A stretch of 51,346 bases of DNA from an uncultured Pleomorphomonas sp. (GTDB lineage: Bacteria > Pseudomonadota > Alphaproteobacteria > Rhizobiales > Pleomorphomonadaceae). Both the position numbers and the translations under genes were made by a program. This document shows, piece after piece, positions 18,049-29,501 of the stretch. Each line of letters starts with the position of its first letter. Within the stretch, counting starts at the first letter, position 1. The stretch covers positions 1 to 51,346 of the forward strand of contig CALMMQ010000094.1 of the NCBI GenBank assembly GCA_937868725.1, in the 5' to 3' direction. The notes under the pieces were generated by a model. That model was not told the DNA's origin. It was given only the letters and a program-made list of their open reading frames with translations, and made no database searches.

Positions 18049-18648
18049 TCAGTTGAGCGGAATGTCGTTGCCGGTCTTGCCGGCCTGATAGGCGGCCGAC
18101 AGCTGGTCATAGGCGCCGCGGATGGCGGCGGCGCGGGCGGCCAGCGCCGAACGGGCCGGCTCGTCGGTGGTGGCGATCATGTCGGCAATGGCCCGGCAGT
18201 CCCAGAAAGCGTTGGAGCGGCGATAGCCACCCGGCTCCAGGGTGAAGACCTCCTTCAGGATCCGGAGATCGTGGGGGATGGCGAAGGCGTCGCGCGAGTC
18301 TTCATGGCTGAAGAAATAGAAGAAGTTGTCGAAGCCGGCCCAGGTGATGGCCGACAGGCACATGGAACAGGGCTCGTGCGTTGACAGGAAGATCAGCCCC
18401 TTGGTATCGGCGCGCGGCCGGCGCTCGTAGAAGCGCTTCAGCAGGTGCACCTCGCCGTGCCAGAGTGGGTTTTCGGTCTCGTTGTTGGTCTCGGCCAGCA
18501 CCACCGAATAGTCGCGCTTGTCGAGAAGCGCCGCCCCGAACACCTTGTTGCCGGCGGCGACACCGGCGCGCGTCAGGGGCAGTACGTCATGCTCGATGGC
18601 GCCGATCAGGGCTTCGACGAGCCGCAGCTGCTGATGATCCTCGGTCAT
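18049..18648 (-). CDS. Nucleoside/base deaminase (CMP/dCMP deaminase fold)
   Basis: A 199-residue zinc deaminase. The catalytic motif is HGE (H64, E66) with the second zinc motif PCSMC (C94, C97), an arrangement typical of the cytidine/guanine/tRNA-adenosine deaminase superfamily. A C-terminal extension (about 130-199) is helical. Such proteins are annotated as nucleoside deaminases; the substrate cannot be told from sequence, though the absence of basic tRNA-binding features argues against TadA. The ATG at 18648 is preceded by AGGAGACGTC. Confidence 0.82.
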   Translation of the reverse strand: MTEDHQQLRLVEALIGAIEHDVLPLTRAGVAAGNKVFGAALLDKRDYSVVLAETNNETENPLWHGEVHLLKRFYERRPRADTKGLIFLSTHEPCSMCLSAITWAGFDNFFYFFSHEDSRDAFAIPHDLRILKEVFTLEPGGYRRSNAFWDCRAIADMIATTDEPARSALAARAAAIRGAYDQLSAAYQAGKTGNDIPLN

Positions 18649-18736
18649 GACGTCTCCTGAAGCGATGGCGCGGGGCGTTCTCACTCGGATCATCACCAGT
18701 TAACCGCCCCGACGCAAGCCCGCGCGCGCGCCGGTC

Positions 18737-18774
18737 ACATTCGCTTGTTGCACTTGCCTCTTACATTCGTTTGT
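18737..18774. repeat. 12-bp direct repeat upstream of ribA
   Basis: ACATTCGCTTGT (18737-18748) recurs as ACATTCGTTTGT (18763-18774), one mismatch, 26 bp start to start, about 2.5 helical turns. It lies between the divergent deaminase and ribA genes, where a regulator could bind. No known motif is recognised. Confidence 0.35.
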
Positions 18775-18867
18775 ACGACACTCCATCTAGATAAAAATCC
18801 ATACGCCAACGGCGGCGCCCCGACGGCCGCCGGCGATGACACGACTGAGCAAATGGAAAGCACAGCG

Positions 18868-19539
18868 ATGCGAGACAGCTTCACCTGCACAGGTCCTTCG
18901 GCCCCCTCGCGCGGTGGTTTCGCCGCCAGCCTCAACGGCCGGTTCACCGCATCCAACGACGCGCTGGCGGTATGCAACCTGCCGACGGAATGGGGTGATT
19001 TCCGCCTCGCCGCCATGGAAGATCCGGTGACCGGCGAAGAGCTGATCGCGCTCTTCAAGGGTGACATCGCCGACGGCCGGCCGGTGCTGGCCCGCATGCA
19101 TTCCGAGTGCCTGACCGGCGACGGCTTCTTTTCGCTGAAATGCGACTGCGGTCCGCAGCTCGAAGCGGCGATGAAGGCGGTGGCGAGCGAAGGGCGCGGC
19201 GTCGTGCTCTATCTGCGTCAGGAAGGGCGTGGCATCGGCCTCGTCAACAAGGTGCGCGCCTACGCCCTGCAGGACCAGGGCGCCGACACTGTCGATGCCA
19301 ACCGCCTGCTGGGCCTGCCGGACGACGCGCGCCGCTATGACGGCGCCAAACGCATGCTCGACGCCCTGGGCGTGCACGCCGTGCGGCTGATGACCAACAA
19401 TCCGGCCAAGATCGCCGCGTTGACCGAGCTCGGCGTCAGCGTCGTCGAGCGCGTGCCGCTGCACGTCGGCGAGACGCGGCAGAACCTCAAGTATCTCCGG
19501 ACCAAGGCGGTTCGCATGGGGCATCTGCCCGCCGCCTGA
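18868..19539 (+). CDS. ribA: GTP cyclohydrolase II
   Basis: A 223-residue enzyme opening the imidazole ring of GTP, with loss of formate and pyrophosphate, to give the first riboflavin intermediate. Zinc ligands C81, C92 and C94 (C-X10-C-X-C in [16 protein letters not shown]) and the GTP-binding RQEGRGIGL are present, as is the late MTNNPAKI motif. It stands alone rather than fused to RibB. GGAAAG precedes the ATG at 18868; an ATG at 18853 would add five residues. No FMN riboswitch is visible upstream. Confidence 0.93.
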   Translation: MRDSFTCTGPSAPSRGGFAASLNGRFTASNDALAVCNLPTEWGDFRLAAMEDPVTGEELIALFKGDIADGRPVLARMHSECLTGDGFFSLKCDCGPQLEAAMKAVASEGRGVVLYLRQEGRGIGLVNKVRAYALQDQGADTVDANRLLGLPDDARRYDGAKRMLDALGVHAVRLMTNNPAKIAALTELGVSVVERVPLHVGETRQNLKYLRTKAVRMGHLPAA

Positions 19540-19561
19540 CCTCCGGCGACAGATGGTCCTG

Positions 19562-19590
19562 AAAAGGCGCCGCAAGGCGCCTTTTCTTTT
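19562..19590. terminator. Bidirectional terminator between ribA and ubiH-type gene
   Basis: AAAAGGCGCC (19562-19571), loop GCAA, GGCGCCTTTT (19576-19585), followed by CTTTT. The A- and T-rich flanks make it functional for rightward ribA transcripts and plausibly for the leftward hydroxylase transcript. Confidence 0.85.
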
Positions 19591-19604
19591 TGACGACAGC
19601 GACG

Positions 19605-20780
19605 TCAGGCGCGCATGCCTTCACGCAGCATCAGCCGCCGCAGCGGCGGCAGCCGGCGGGCAAGGCCAAGTCCGAAGCTGCGCAGGACCTGAACCGGCAG
19701 GGCATCGCTCAGCAGCGAGCGATTGAGCAGGTCGACACCGAACACCCGGCCGGCGACATCGCCGGTGCGCGCGGCAACGAAACGGTCGATGGCCGCCCGG
19801 TCGCCGGGGTCGTCGCCCTGCCCGAGGCATTCGCCGACGATCGAGGCCAAACCCGCCACGTCGCGCAAGGTGAGATTGAGCCCTTGGGCGCCGAGGGGCG
19901 GAAAGCCGTGCGCCGCTTCGCCGATCAGCACCGTGCGCGGCCCGGCAAGGCGATCAGCCTTGAAGGCCGACATCGGCCATGACTGGCGCGGGCTGACGAG
20001 ACGAAAGGCGCCGAGCAGCGAATGCGCCCGCCGTTCGAGATCGGCGGCCAACACCGCGTCGGGCTGCGTCATCATCCGCTCGACAACGCGCGGCCGCTCG
20101 ACGCAGACGAGCGACGACCGGCCGGGGCCGAATGGCACCAGCGTGAACGGACCGGTCTCGGTATGGAACTCCGTCGAGGTGTCGTCATGCGGCGCGCTGT
20201 GTTCGAGGTTGGCCACCAGCGCCGTCTGCGGATAGCGCCATGAGGTGACGGTGATGCCGGCCGAAGCGCGAACACGCGAGGCGCGGCCGTCGGCACCGAC
20301 CACCAGCCGAGCCGCAAGCGCTTGGCCATCATCGAGCTGCAAGGTCGCGACATCCGTGGCGATGTCGAGCCGACGGAGCGACGCGGCAAACCGCGTCACC
20401 TTGTCGCCCCGGCCAGCGATGGCGGTCGCCAGCACGGCGACGATGTCGCGGTTGGCGATGTTGTAGCCGAACAGATCGCGGCCGATTTCGCGGGCGTGGA
20501 ACTCCACCTCCGGGGCCCGGATCAACCGATCGGTGGCATCGACCAGGCGCATGGTGCGCAGCGGCGCCGCCACCGGCGTCAGCGCCGGGATCAAGCCCAT
20601 TCGATCGAGAAAGTCGACGGACGAGCCGAACAGCGCCGCCGTGCGCCAATCGTCGCCGCGGGTGTCCGGCGCCACCAGTGCCACGCTGGCGCCGGCTGCC
20701 GCCAGGGCCAGCGCCGCCGCGAGACCAGCCGGTCCGGCGCCAACCACGGCAACATCATAGGGACGGAACGGATCGGCCAT
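19605..20780 (-). CDS. UbiH/UbiF/COQ6-family FAD-dependent monooxygenase
   Basis: A 391-residue flavoprotein hydroxylase of the ubiquinone-biosynthesis type. The FAD dinucleotide motif VVGAGPAGLAAA (12-23), the VVGADGRASRVR motif and the GEAAHGFPPLGAQGLNL motif are all intact. It should hydroxylate the aromatic ring of a polyprenyl phenol at the inner membrane; which carbon (C1, C5 or C6) is unclear, since alphaproteobacterial UbiH/UbiL enzymes differ in regioselectivity. It is 80 bp downstream of ntrC on the same strand and convergent with ribA. Confidence 0.88.
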   Translation of the reverse strand: MADPFRPYDVAVVGAGPAGLAAALALAAAGASVALVAPDTRGDDWRTAALFGSSVDFLDRMGLIPALTPVAAPLRTMRLVDATDRLIRAPEVEFHAREIGRDLFGYNIANRDIVAVLATAIAGRGDKVTRFAASLRRLDIATDVATLQLDDGQALAARLVVGADGRASRVRASAGITVTSWRYPQTALVANLEHSAPHDDTSTEFHTETGPFTLVPFGPGRSSLVCVERPRVVERMMTQPDAVLAADLERRAHSLLGAFRLVSPRQSWPMSAFKADRLAGPRTVLIGEAAHGFPPLGAQGLNLTLRDVAGLASIVGECLGQGDDPGDRAAIDRFVAARTGDVAGRVFGVDLLNRSLLSDALPVQVLRSFGLGLARRLPPLRRLMLREGMRA

Positions 20781-20793
20781 GGTTCACTCCGCA

Positions 20794-20819
20794 GCACATT
20801 AGGGCAGACCCTTATGTGC
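20794..20819. promoter_or_regulatory. 26-bp imperfect palindrome upstream of the ubiH-type gene
   Basis: GCACATTAGGG (20794-20804) faces CCCTTATGTGC (20809-20819) around CAGA, with a single mismatch in 11 bp. It lies 14 bp upstream of the hydroxylase start codon and 42 bp after the ntrC stop. It lacks a T-run, so an operator or an mRNA hairpin within the 5' leader is more likely than a terminator. Confidence 0.4.
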
Positions 20820-20860
20820 CGCCGCGAGCGAGGCATTGCAAGCCTGCCAAGGCGTTTCGG

Positions 20861-22303
<1,443 letters not shown>

Positions 22304-22319
22304 TTTGCGAATTTACCTT

Positions 22320-23447
22320 TCAGTCGGCGGTCTTTTCGACATACGCGGGTAGAAGCAAGCGGAACGTCGTGCGGCGTGGCTGGCTGTCGCATTCGATGAC
22401 ACCACCATGATCGCCGACGATCTTCGCCACCAGTGCAAGACCGAGGCCGGAACCGTTGGTCTTGGTGGTGACGAAGGGATCGAACATGTGAACCTGGATT
22501 TCCTCGGGCACGCCAGGGCCGTTGTCGCGGACGCAGAACTCCAGCGGCAGGCTTACGCGCTCGCGCGTGCCGGGCACCGACAGGCGCACGCCGGGGCGGA
22601 AGGCCGTGGTCAGCGCGATCTCGGCGTCCGACGTATCGGCCAGCGCCTCGGCGGCGTTCTTGACCAGATTGAGGAACACCTGCACCAGCTGGTCGCGGTT
22701 GGCAAACACCGGCGGCAGCGACGGATCGTACTCCTCGACGATGCGGATGTTGCGGGCAAAGCCGCTCATGGCCAGACGCTTGACGTGTTCGAGCACCGAA
22801 TGGATGTTGACCGGCTCGCGCTCGATCGGCCGTTCGTCGGAGAACACTTCCATGCGGTCGACCAGCTTGACGATGCGGTCGGCCTCGTCGGTGATGAGCT
22901 GGGTAAGCGCCCGGTCCTCGTCGTCGGCCGACTGCTCCAGCAATTGGGCGGCGCCGCGAATGCCGGAGAGCGGGTTCTTGATCTCGTGCGCCAGCATGGC
23001 GGCGAGGCCCGTCACCGACCGGGCAGCGCCGCGATGGGTGAGCTGCTTGTCCATCTTGTCGGCCATGGTCCGCTCCTGCAGCATGACCACGATGTGACCG
23101 GCCAGATCGGTAGGCGCGGCGTAGATGTCGACGATGCGCTCGCTGCCGTTGCGCGGCGTACCGACGTCGACGCGGTACTCGTTGACCGAGGCGCCGCGTT
23201 CGCGCACCTGATCGACCAGCTGCAGCAGCGGGCTGCCGAACGGCACGAAATGCTTGAGCGGATGACGATGCAGCACGGCGGCGCTGGCCTGGAAGAAGTT
23301 CTGCGCCGAATCGTTGGCCGAGCACACCTTGCCCTCGGGATCGAGCATGATCACCGGATGCGGCAAGGCGTTGAGAATGGACGTCTCGCGGTCGACGAAC
23401 CTCGATCCGCCGGACTCCTCGCCCGCTGTCGGCGTCGAGCTGGTCAT
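22320..23447 (-). CDS. ntrB: Nitrogen regulation sensor histidine kinase NtrB
   Basis: A 375-residue cytoplasmic sensor kinase without membrane helices. A PAS domain covers about 20-130; the H-box is [17 protein letters not shown] with H154; the ATPase domain has the N-box [11 protein letters not shown]1 VRDNGPGVP and G2 GSGLGLALV. It phosphorylates or dephosphorylates NtrC under control of PII. Its ATG overlaps the dusB stop (ATGA, 23444-23447), showing translational coupling; AGAGGA is the ribosome site. Confidence 0.97.
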   Translation of the reverse strand: MTSSTPTAGEESGGSRFVDRETSILNALPHPVIMLDPEGKVCSANDSAQNFFQASAAVLHRHPLKHFVPFGSPLLQLVDQVRERGASVNEYRVDVGTPRNGSERIVDIYAAPTDLAGHIVVMLQERTMADKMDKQLTHRGAARSVTGLAAMLAHEIKNPLSGIRGAAQLLEQSADDEDRALTQLITDEADRIVKLVDRMEVFSDERPIEREPVNIHSVLEHVKRLAMSGFARNIRIVEEYDPSLPPVFANRDQLVQVFLNLVKNAAEALADTSDAEIALTTAFRPGVRLSVPGTRERVSLPLEFCVRDNGPGVPEEIQVHMFDPFVTTKTNGSGLGLALVAKIVGDHGGVIECDSQPRRTTFRLLLPAYVEKTAD

Positions 23448-24478
23448 GCGGCATTCCTCTCTGAATTGTCGTTGGCGCGGGCGAACCAGGCCGCCACGGC
23501 CGTTCGCACGTCCACCGGATGGTCGGCGGTGAAGACGCGGCGCTTCAGCGCTTCGCCGTCCTCGACCTCGACGTCGTCGAGGGCCCAGCCGAGATGCTTG
23601 CGGGCGACGCGCACGCCGAGCTCGACGCCGTAGAGCGCCAGCATGTCGTCGTATTGTTCCATGAGGAGTGCGTGGCGCTCGGCGAGCGAAGGCGAACGCA
23701 CCTCGCCGCCACGGGCCAGCGCCTCGGCAATGCGGCCGGGCAACCACGGCCGGCCGCAGGCGCCCCGCCCGACCATGACGGCATCGGCGCCGGAAGCGGC
23801 GAGCGCGGCCCGGGCCGAGGCGGCGTCGACAATGTCGCCGTTGACCACCAGCGGCACGGCGACGGCCTCACGCACCGCCCTCACCCGGCTCCAGTCGGCC
23901 TTGCCCTTGTAGAACTGATTGCGCGTGCGGGCGTGGACGGTAATCATGCGAACGCCGGCGGCCTCGGCGCGGGCGGCCAGTTCCGGGGCGTTGAGCGAAT
24001 TGTCGTCCCAGCCGAGACGCATCTTCAGCGTCACCGGCACCGAAACGGCGGCCACCACGGCCTCGATCAGCCGCAGGGCGTGATCTGGATCACGCATCAG
24101 CGCCGAACCGGAGGCGCCGGAGATGACGCGCTTGGCCGGACAGCCCATGTTGATGTCGATGATGTCGGCGCCACCGGCCGCGGCGGCCCTGGCGCCCTCG
24201 GCCATCCAGTGGGCATCGCGACCGGCGATCTGGACGACGTGCGGCCGACCGTCGCCGCATTCGGCCCGCGTCACCGTCTCAGGATCGCCCTCAAGCAGCG
24301 TTTCGCAGGCCACCATCTCGGAAACCGTCAGTCCGGCGCCATAGCGGCGGGCCAGACGACGGAACGGCAAGTCGGTGATGCCGGCCATCGGCGCCAGCAA
24401 AACCGGCGACGGGACGTCGACCGGACCGATCCGGAAGACCCCGTAATCATCACCGCTGGGCCGTTCAGCCTTGCTCAT
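23444..24478 (-). CDS. dusB: tRNA-dihydrouridine synthase (NifR3 family)
   Basis: A 344-residue FMN enzyme reducing uridine to dihydrouridine in tRNA. The TIM-barrel motifs are [12 protein letters not shown], the catalytic-loop NMGCPAKRV with the active cysteine, [24 protein letters not shown] and [12 protein letters not shown]. Known as nifR3 where it precedes ntrBC, as here. I chose the ATG at 24478; a TTG six codons upstream is also open. It diverges from ispDF across a 161-bp region. Confidence 0.95.
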   Translation of the reverse strand: MSKAERPSGDDYGVFRIGPVDVPSPVLLAPMAGITDLPFRRLARRYGAGLTVSEMVACETLLEGDPETVTRAECGDGRPHVVQIAGRDAHWMAEGARAAAAGGADIIDINMGCPAKRVISGASGSALMRDPDHALRLIEAVVAAVSVPVTLKMRLGWDDNSLNAPELAARAEAAGVRMITVHARTRNQFYKGKADWSRVRAVREAVAVPLVVNGDIVDAASARAALAASGADAVMVGRGACGRPWLPGRIAEALARGGEVRSPSLAERHALLMEQYDDMLALYGVELGVRVARKHLGWALDDVEVEDGEALKRRVFTADHPVDVRTAVAAWFARANDNSERNAA

Positions 24479-24541
24479 GCGTTGTGCACCAACCAACCTT
24501 GCTTACAAATTACGCAATTGATACCTTCTAGCGATAAAAGA

Positions 24542-24556
24542 CGCAAGCGCCTTGCG
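24542..24556. promoter_or_regulatory. 15-bp palindrome between dusB and ispDF
   Basis: CGCAAG (24542-24547) and CTTGCG (24551-24556) form a perfect inverted repeat around CGC in the divergent promoter region of dusB-ntrBC and ispDF-cinA. It may be an operator for either operon. No known consensus is matched. Confidence 0.3.
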
Positions 24557-24639
24557 ATGGCGATGGTGAATCCCATATCCATTTCGCACATTTTTAGCGC
24601 GTGTGCCGGCTAAAGCGAGCAAATTCAGTGCGGAACGAA

Positions 24640-25851
24640 ATGCAGAGCGTCACCGAACCTCCCCGTCCTTCGGTTGCCGTGATTCTCGTGGCGGCCGGGC
24701 GCGGCCAGCGGGCCGGCGCCGGTCTGCCCAAGCAATACCGCCCCCTGGCCGGCCGGCCGGTGATTGCCCGCACCATCGCCGCGTTTCTCGACTGCCCCGG
24801 CGTCGACCACGTGCTGCCGGTAATCCATGGCGATGATCGGGCGCTTTTCGCGGCCACGGTGGCCGATATCGACGACGACCGCCTGCTTCCCGCCATCGAG
24901 GGCGGCGCCGAGCGCCAGGCGAGCTGCCTGGCTGGCCTCGAAAGCCTGGCGGCCCTGGCGCCCGATCTGGTGCTGATCCACGACGCCGTGCGACCGTTCG
25001 TGTCGGCCATGACCATCGCCACGGTGATCGAGGCGCTCGACACCCACCCGTGCGTGCTGTGCGGCGTGCCGGTGGTCGATACGGTGAAGCGCGTGGCCGC
25101 CGACGGCACCGTCGCCGACACCGTGCCGCGCGACGGGCTGTGGCGCGCTGCCACGCCGCAGGGCTTTCGCTTTGCCGCCATCCTGGCCGCTCATCGCCAG
25201 CTCGCCGCCCAGGGCGTCGGCACCGTCACCGACGACGCCGCCGTCATGGAAATGAACGGCCACACCGTTCACATGGTGGCCGGCAACGAGGACAACATGA
25301 AGCTGACGACGCCCGCCGATTTCGCCGAAGCCGAACGCCGCCTGCGGGCCGCCGACTTTCTGGCCCGGCCAGACGTACGGGTCGGCACCGGCTATGACGT
25401 GCACGTGCTGGAGGCCGGTGACGGCGTTTGGCTCGGCGGCGTGTTCATCGCCCACGACCAGCGCCTCAAGGGCCATTCGGACGCCGACGCGCCGCTGCAT
25501 GCCCTGACCGACGCCATTCTCGGTGCCCTCGGCGACGGCGACATCGGCCAGCATTTCCCGCCGTCGGACGCCCGCTGGCGCGGCGCCGCCTCGATCCTGT
25601 TCCTGAAAGACGCCGTGCGGCGCGTGCACGCGCGCGGCGGCATCATCGCCCATTGCGACGTCACCATCATCGCCGAAGCCCCCAAGGTCGGCCCGCACCG
25701 CGAAGCCATGCGGGCGGCCATCGCCGAGGCCTGCGTCATCGCCATCGACCGTGTCGGCGTCAAGGCCACCACCAACGAGGGATTGGGCTTTGCCGGCCGC
25801 CGCGAGGGCATCGCAGCCATCGCCACCGCAACCATAAGGCTGCCGCTATGA
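24640..25851 (+). CDS. ispDF: Bifunctional 2-C-methyl-D-erythritol 4-phosphate cytidylyltransferase / MECDP synthase
   Basis: A 403-residue fusion catalysing two non-consecutive steps of the MEP isoprenoid pathway. IspD (about 8-235) has AAGRGQRAGAGLPKQY (18-33), HDAVRPF and ATPQGFR. IspF (about 245-403) has the metal ligands D253 and H255 in GTGYDVHVL and H287 in GHSDADAPLHALTDA, and the late TTNEGLGF motif. The fusion is common in alphaproteobacteria. The ATG at 24640 follows CGGAAC; a GTG at 24601 would add 13 residues. Its stop overlaps the cinA start by 4 bp. Confidence 0.96.
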   Translation: MQSVTEPPRPSVAVILVAAGRGQRAGAGLPKQYRPLAGRPVIARTIAAFLDCPGVDHVLPVIHGDDRALFAATVADIDDDRLLPAIEGGAERQASCLAGLESLAALAPDLVLIHDAVRPFVSAMTIATVIEALDTHPCVLCGVPVVDTVKRVAADGTVADTVPRDGLWRAATPQGFRFAAILAAHRQLAAQGVGTVTDDAAVMEMNGHTVHMVAGNEDNMKLTTPADFAEAERRLRAADFLARPDVRVGTGYDVHVLEAGDGVWLGGVFIAHDQRLKGHSDADAPLHALTDAILGALGDGDIGQHFPPSDARWRGAASILFLKDAVRRVHARGGIIAHCDVTIIAEAPKVGPHREAMRAAIAEACVIAIDRVGVKATTNEGLGFAGRREGIAAIATATIRLPL

Positions 25852-26342
25852 CCGACCTGACACCGCTCAACGCTCGCGCCGCTGCCTTGCTCGACGATCT
25901 GCGCGCCCGCGGCCTCAAGCTCGCCACGGCCGAATCGTGCACCGGCGGCCTGATCGCCGCCCTGTTCACCGAGATTGCCGGCTCGTCCGACGTCGTCGAT
26001 CGCGGCTTCGTCACCTATTCCAACGAAGCCAAGATGGAGATGCTCGGCGTTGCCGGCGAAATGCTCGCCGCCCATGGCGCCGTGTCGGCGCCAACCGCCC
26101 GCGCCATGGCCGAGGGAGCGCTGCGCCACTCGCGCGCCGGTCTTGCCGTCGCCGTCACCGGCATCGCCGGCCCGGGCGGCGGCTCGCCGGAAAAGCCGGT
26201 CGGCCTCGTCCACTTCGGCCTGGCCATCAAGGGCCGTCCGACGGTGCACGCCGAACGCCGCTTCGGCGACATCGGCCGGGCCGAGGTGCGCCTTGCCACC
26301 GTCGTCCAGGCGCTCGCCATGATCGAGGCAGCCATTCGCTGA
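25848..26342 (+). CDS. CinA C-terminal domain family nicotinamide-nucleotide amidohydrolase (PncC-like)
   Basis: A 164-residue stand-alone PncC domain, which deamidates NMN to nicotinate mononucleotide in the pyridine nucleotide cycle. Motifs are TAESCTGGL, the catalytic region DRGFVTYSNEAKMEMLGV and VTGIAGPGGGSPEKPVG. The N-terminal molybdopterin-like domain of full CinA is absent, as is usual in alphaproteobacteria. It is translationally coupled to ispDF (ATGA overlap). Convergent with pyrG. Confidence 0.9.
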   Translation: MTDLTPLNARAAALLDDLRARGLKLATAESCTGGLIAALFTEIAGSSDVVDRGFVTYSNEAKMEMLGVAGEMLAAHGAVSAPTARAMAEGALRHSRAGLAVAVTGIAGPGGGSPEKPVGLVHFGLAIKGRPTVHAERRFGDIGRAEVRLATVVQALAMIEAAIR

Positions 26343-26349
26343 GGTCATG

Positions 26350-26376
26350 AAAAAAGCGGCCGGGATGCCCGACCGC
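26350..26376 (-). terminator. Intrinsic terminator of pyrG
   Basis: Read leftward, GCGGTCGGG (26376-26368) pairs with CCCGGCCGC (26364-26356), one G-T wobble, and is followed by six T (26355-26350). It is 30 bp beyond the pyrG stop. Confidence 0.8.
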
Positions 26377-26406
26377 CTGACTTGTCCGTCCCACGCCGGC
26401 CAGCCG

Positions 26407-28155
<1,749 letters not shown>

Positions 28156-28164
28156 CTACTCACG

Positions 28165-28192
28165 AAAACGGCCGCGGAGTGACCGCGACCGT
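28165..28192 (-). terminator. Probable terminator of secG
   Basis: Leftward, ACGGTCGCGG (28192-28183) pairs with CCGCGGCCGT (28177-28168) with one wobble pair around a 5-nt loop, then TTTT-C-G-T. The T-run is short, so efficiency is uncertain. It lies 25 bp past the secG stop. Confidence 0.5.
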
Positions 28193-28216
28193 CAGATGCC
28201 TGATGCAGGGCCCCGC

Positions 28217-28750
28217 TTACTGGGTCGGCGCGGGAGCGGCCGGAGCCGAACCGTCAGCCGCCGGAGCGGCCGGAGCCGATTCGGTGGCGGCCGGAGCCGG
28301 TTCGCTGGCAGCGGGCGCGCTGGCCGCCGGAGCGGCGGGCGCGGCCGGCACTTCGACCGCCGGGGCCACTGGCGCGTTGGCCGGCTGGGGAGTCTTTTCC
28401 TGCTGCTGTTTGACGAGGTCGTTGAGCTGGTTGAGCACGCCCTTGCCATCGCCGATCGGCGTGCCGGTGGTCGACGGCGCCGGAGCGCCAGCGGCCGGCT
28501 TGACCGAATCGAGAATCGAATTCTGGCTGCCAAGCAGGCCAGGCAGGATCGACAGACCGAGCGAGGTCAGGAAGAACAGCACGGCAAGCGTCGCCGTGGC
28601 GCGCGTCAGCACGTTGGCCGTGCCGCGACTGGTCATGAAGCCGCCGCCGCCGCCGATGCCGAGACCGCCGCCTTCCGAACGCTGCAGCAGCACGACGCCG
28701 ACCAGCGCCACGATCACCATGATATGAATAACGAAGAGAACGGTCTGCAT
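28217..28750 (-). CDS. secG: Preprotein translocase subunit SecG with long Ala/Pro-rich tail
   Basis: A 177-residue small subunit of the SecYEG channel in the inner membrane. Two helices (about 3-22 and 51-73) flank the conserved LQRSEGGGLG and the glycine-rich loop GGGGGFMTSRGTANVLTR. This core matches the 75-110-residue family. Residues about 84-177 form an extension; from 122 on it is almost only Ala, Pro, Ser and Glu, encoded by degenerate GCCGGAGC units. Tails of this kind occur in alphaproteobacterial SecG but vary greatly. It precedes pyrG as in many relatives. Confidence 0.93.
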   Translation of the reverse strand: MQTVLFVIHIMVIVALVGVVLLQRSEGGGLGIGGGGGFMTSRGTANVLTRATATLAVLFFLTSLGLSILPGLLGSQNSILDSVKPAAGAPAPSTTGTPIGDGKGVLNQLNDLVKQQQEKTPQPANAPVAPAVEVPAAPAAPAASAPAASEPAPAATESAPAAPAADGSAPAAPAPTQ

Positions 28751-28895
28751 GAACTACCCGAAACCCTGAGGACCGGTGCCGAAGCGGCGGACAGGCGTCC
28801 GCGTTCCGCGGGAACGGCCGATTGTGGCGGCGTTGTACACGAAGGCGGCGACGGTTTCCACCTCTCAGTTGGCGATATTTGGAATTGGCGCCGCA

Positions 28896-28928
28896 TTGAC
28901 GACTGTGGCGGTGGCGCTATACCGCCAC
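28896..28928 (+). promoter_or_regulatory. Promoter and overlapping palindrome for the GNAT gene
   Basis: TTGACG (28896-28901) and TATACC (28918-28923) are 16 bp apart. GTGGCGGT (28905-28912) and ACCGCCAC (28921-28928) form a perfect inverted repeat that straddles the -10 box, so a repressor could act here. The start codon is 29 bp further on. Confidence 0.45.
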
Positions 28929-28957
28929 GCCAGTTCCCACTTTCCGGAGAGATGGCC

Positions 28958-29494
28958 ATGCGCCTTGAAACCGAACGCCTGATCCTGCGCCGCTGGCGCC
29001 CCAACGATGTGGCGCCGTTCGCCGCCATCAACGCCGATCCCGAAGTGATGCGCCACTTCGTTTCCACCCGGACGCAGGCCGAGACCGAGGCGTCGATAGC
29101 CCTCTACGAGCGCCACTTCGACGCCGACGGCTACGGCTTCGCCGCCGTCGAGCGCAAGGCGGACGGCCAGTTCATCGGCGTCATCGGCATCCAGAGGATC
29201 GATGGCGGCGCCCTGCCGTGCGCGCCGGCTGTCGAGGTCGGCTGGCGGCTCGGCCGCGACTTCTGGCGTCAGGGCTATGCCACCGAGGGCGCCCGGGCGG
29301 CGATGACCGCGGGCTACGAGACGTTCGGCCTTGGCGAGATCGTGGCCGTGACCGCCGTCGGCAACCTCGCCTCGCGTGGCGTCATGGAAAAGCTCGGCAT
29401 GCACCGCGCGGCCAGCGACGATTTCGACCACCCGGCCGTGCCAGTCGGCCACCCGCTGCGGCGCCACGTGCTCTATCGCCTGCGGCGCCAGTAG
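28958..29494 (+). CDS. GNAT family N-acetyltransferase (RimJ/RimL-like)
   Basis: A 178-residue acetyl-CoA-dependent acetyltransferase starting with the usual MRLETERLILRRW. The acetyl-CoA-binding region is VEVGWRLGRDFWRQGYATEGARA, in which the R/Q-x-x-G-x-A motif reads RQGYAT. The C-terminal NLASRGVMEKLGM motif is typical of RimJ-like enzymes acting on protein N-termini or small amines. The ATG at 28958 has GGAGAG six nt upstream; another ATG at 28952 abuts that site and is less likely. It diverges from secG and is convergent with the ATP12 gene. Substrate unknown. Confidence 0.88.
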   Translation: MRLETERLILRRWRPNDVAPFAAINADPEVMRHFVSTRTQAETEASIALYERHFDADGYGFAAVERKADGQFIGVIGIQRIDGGALPCAPAVEVGWRLGRDFWRQGYATEGARAAMTAGYETFGLGEIVAVTAVGNLASRGVMEKLGMHRAASDDFDHPAVPVGHPLRRHVLYRLRRQ

Positions 29495-29501
29495 CCGATC
29501 G

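Noticed and set aside
28250-28370. GCCGGAGC-type repeats as a tandem repeat array or CRISPR
   Set aside because: They are degenerate, have no spacers, and encode the Ala/Pro tail of SecG in frame.
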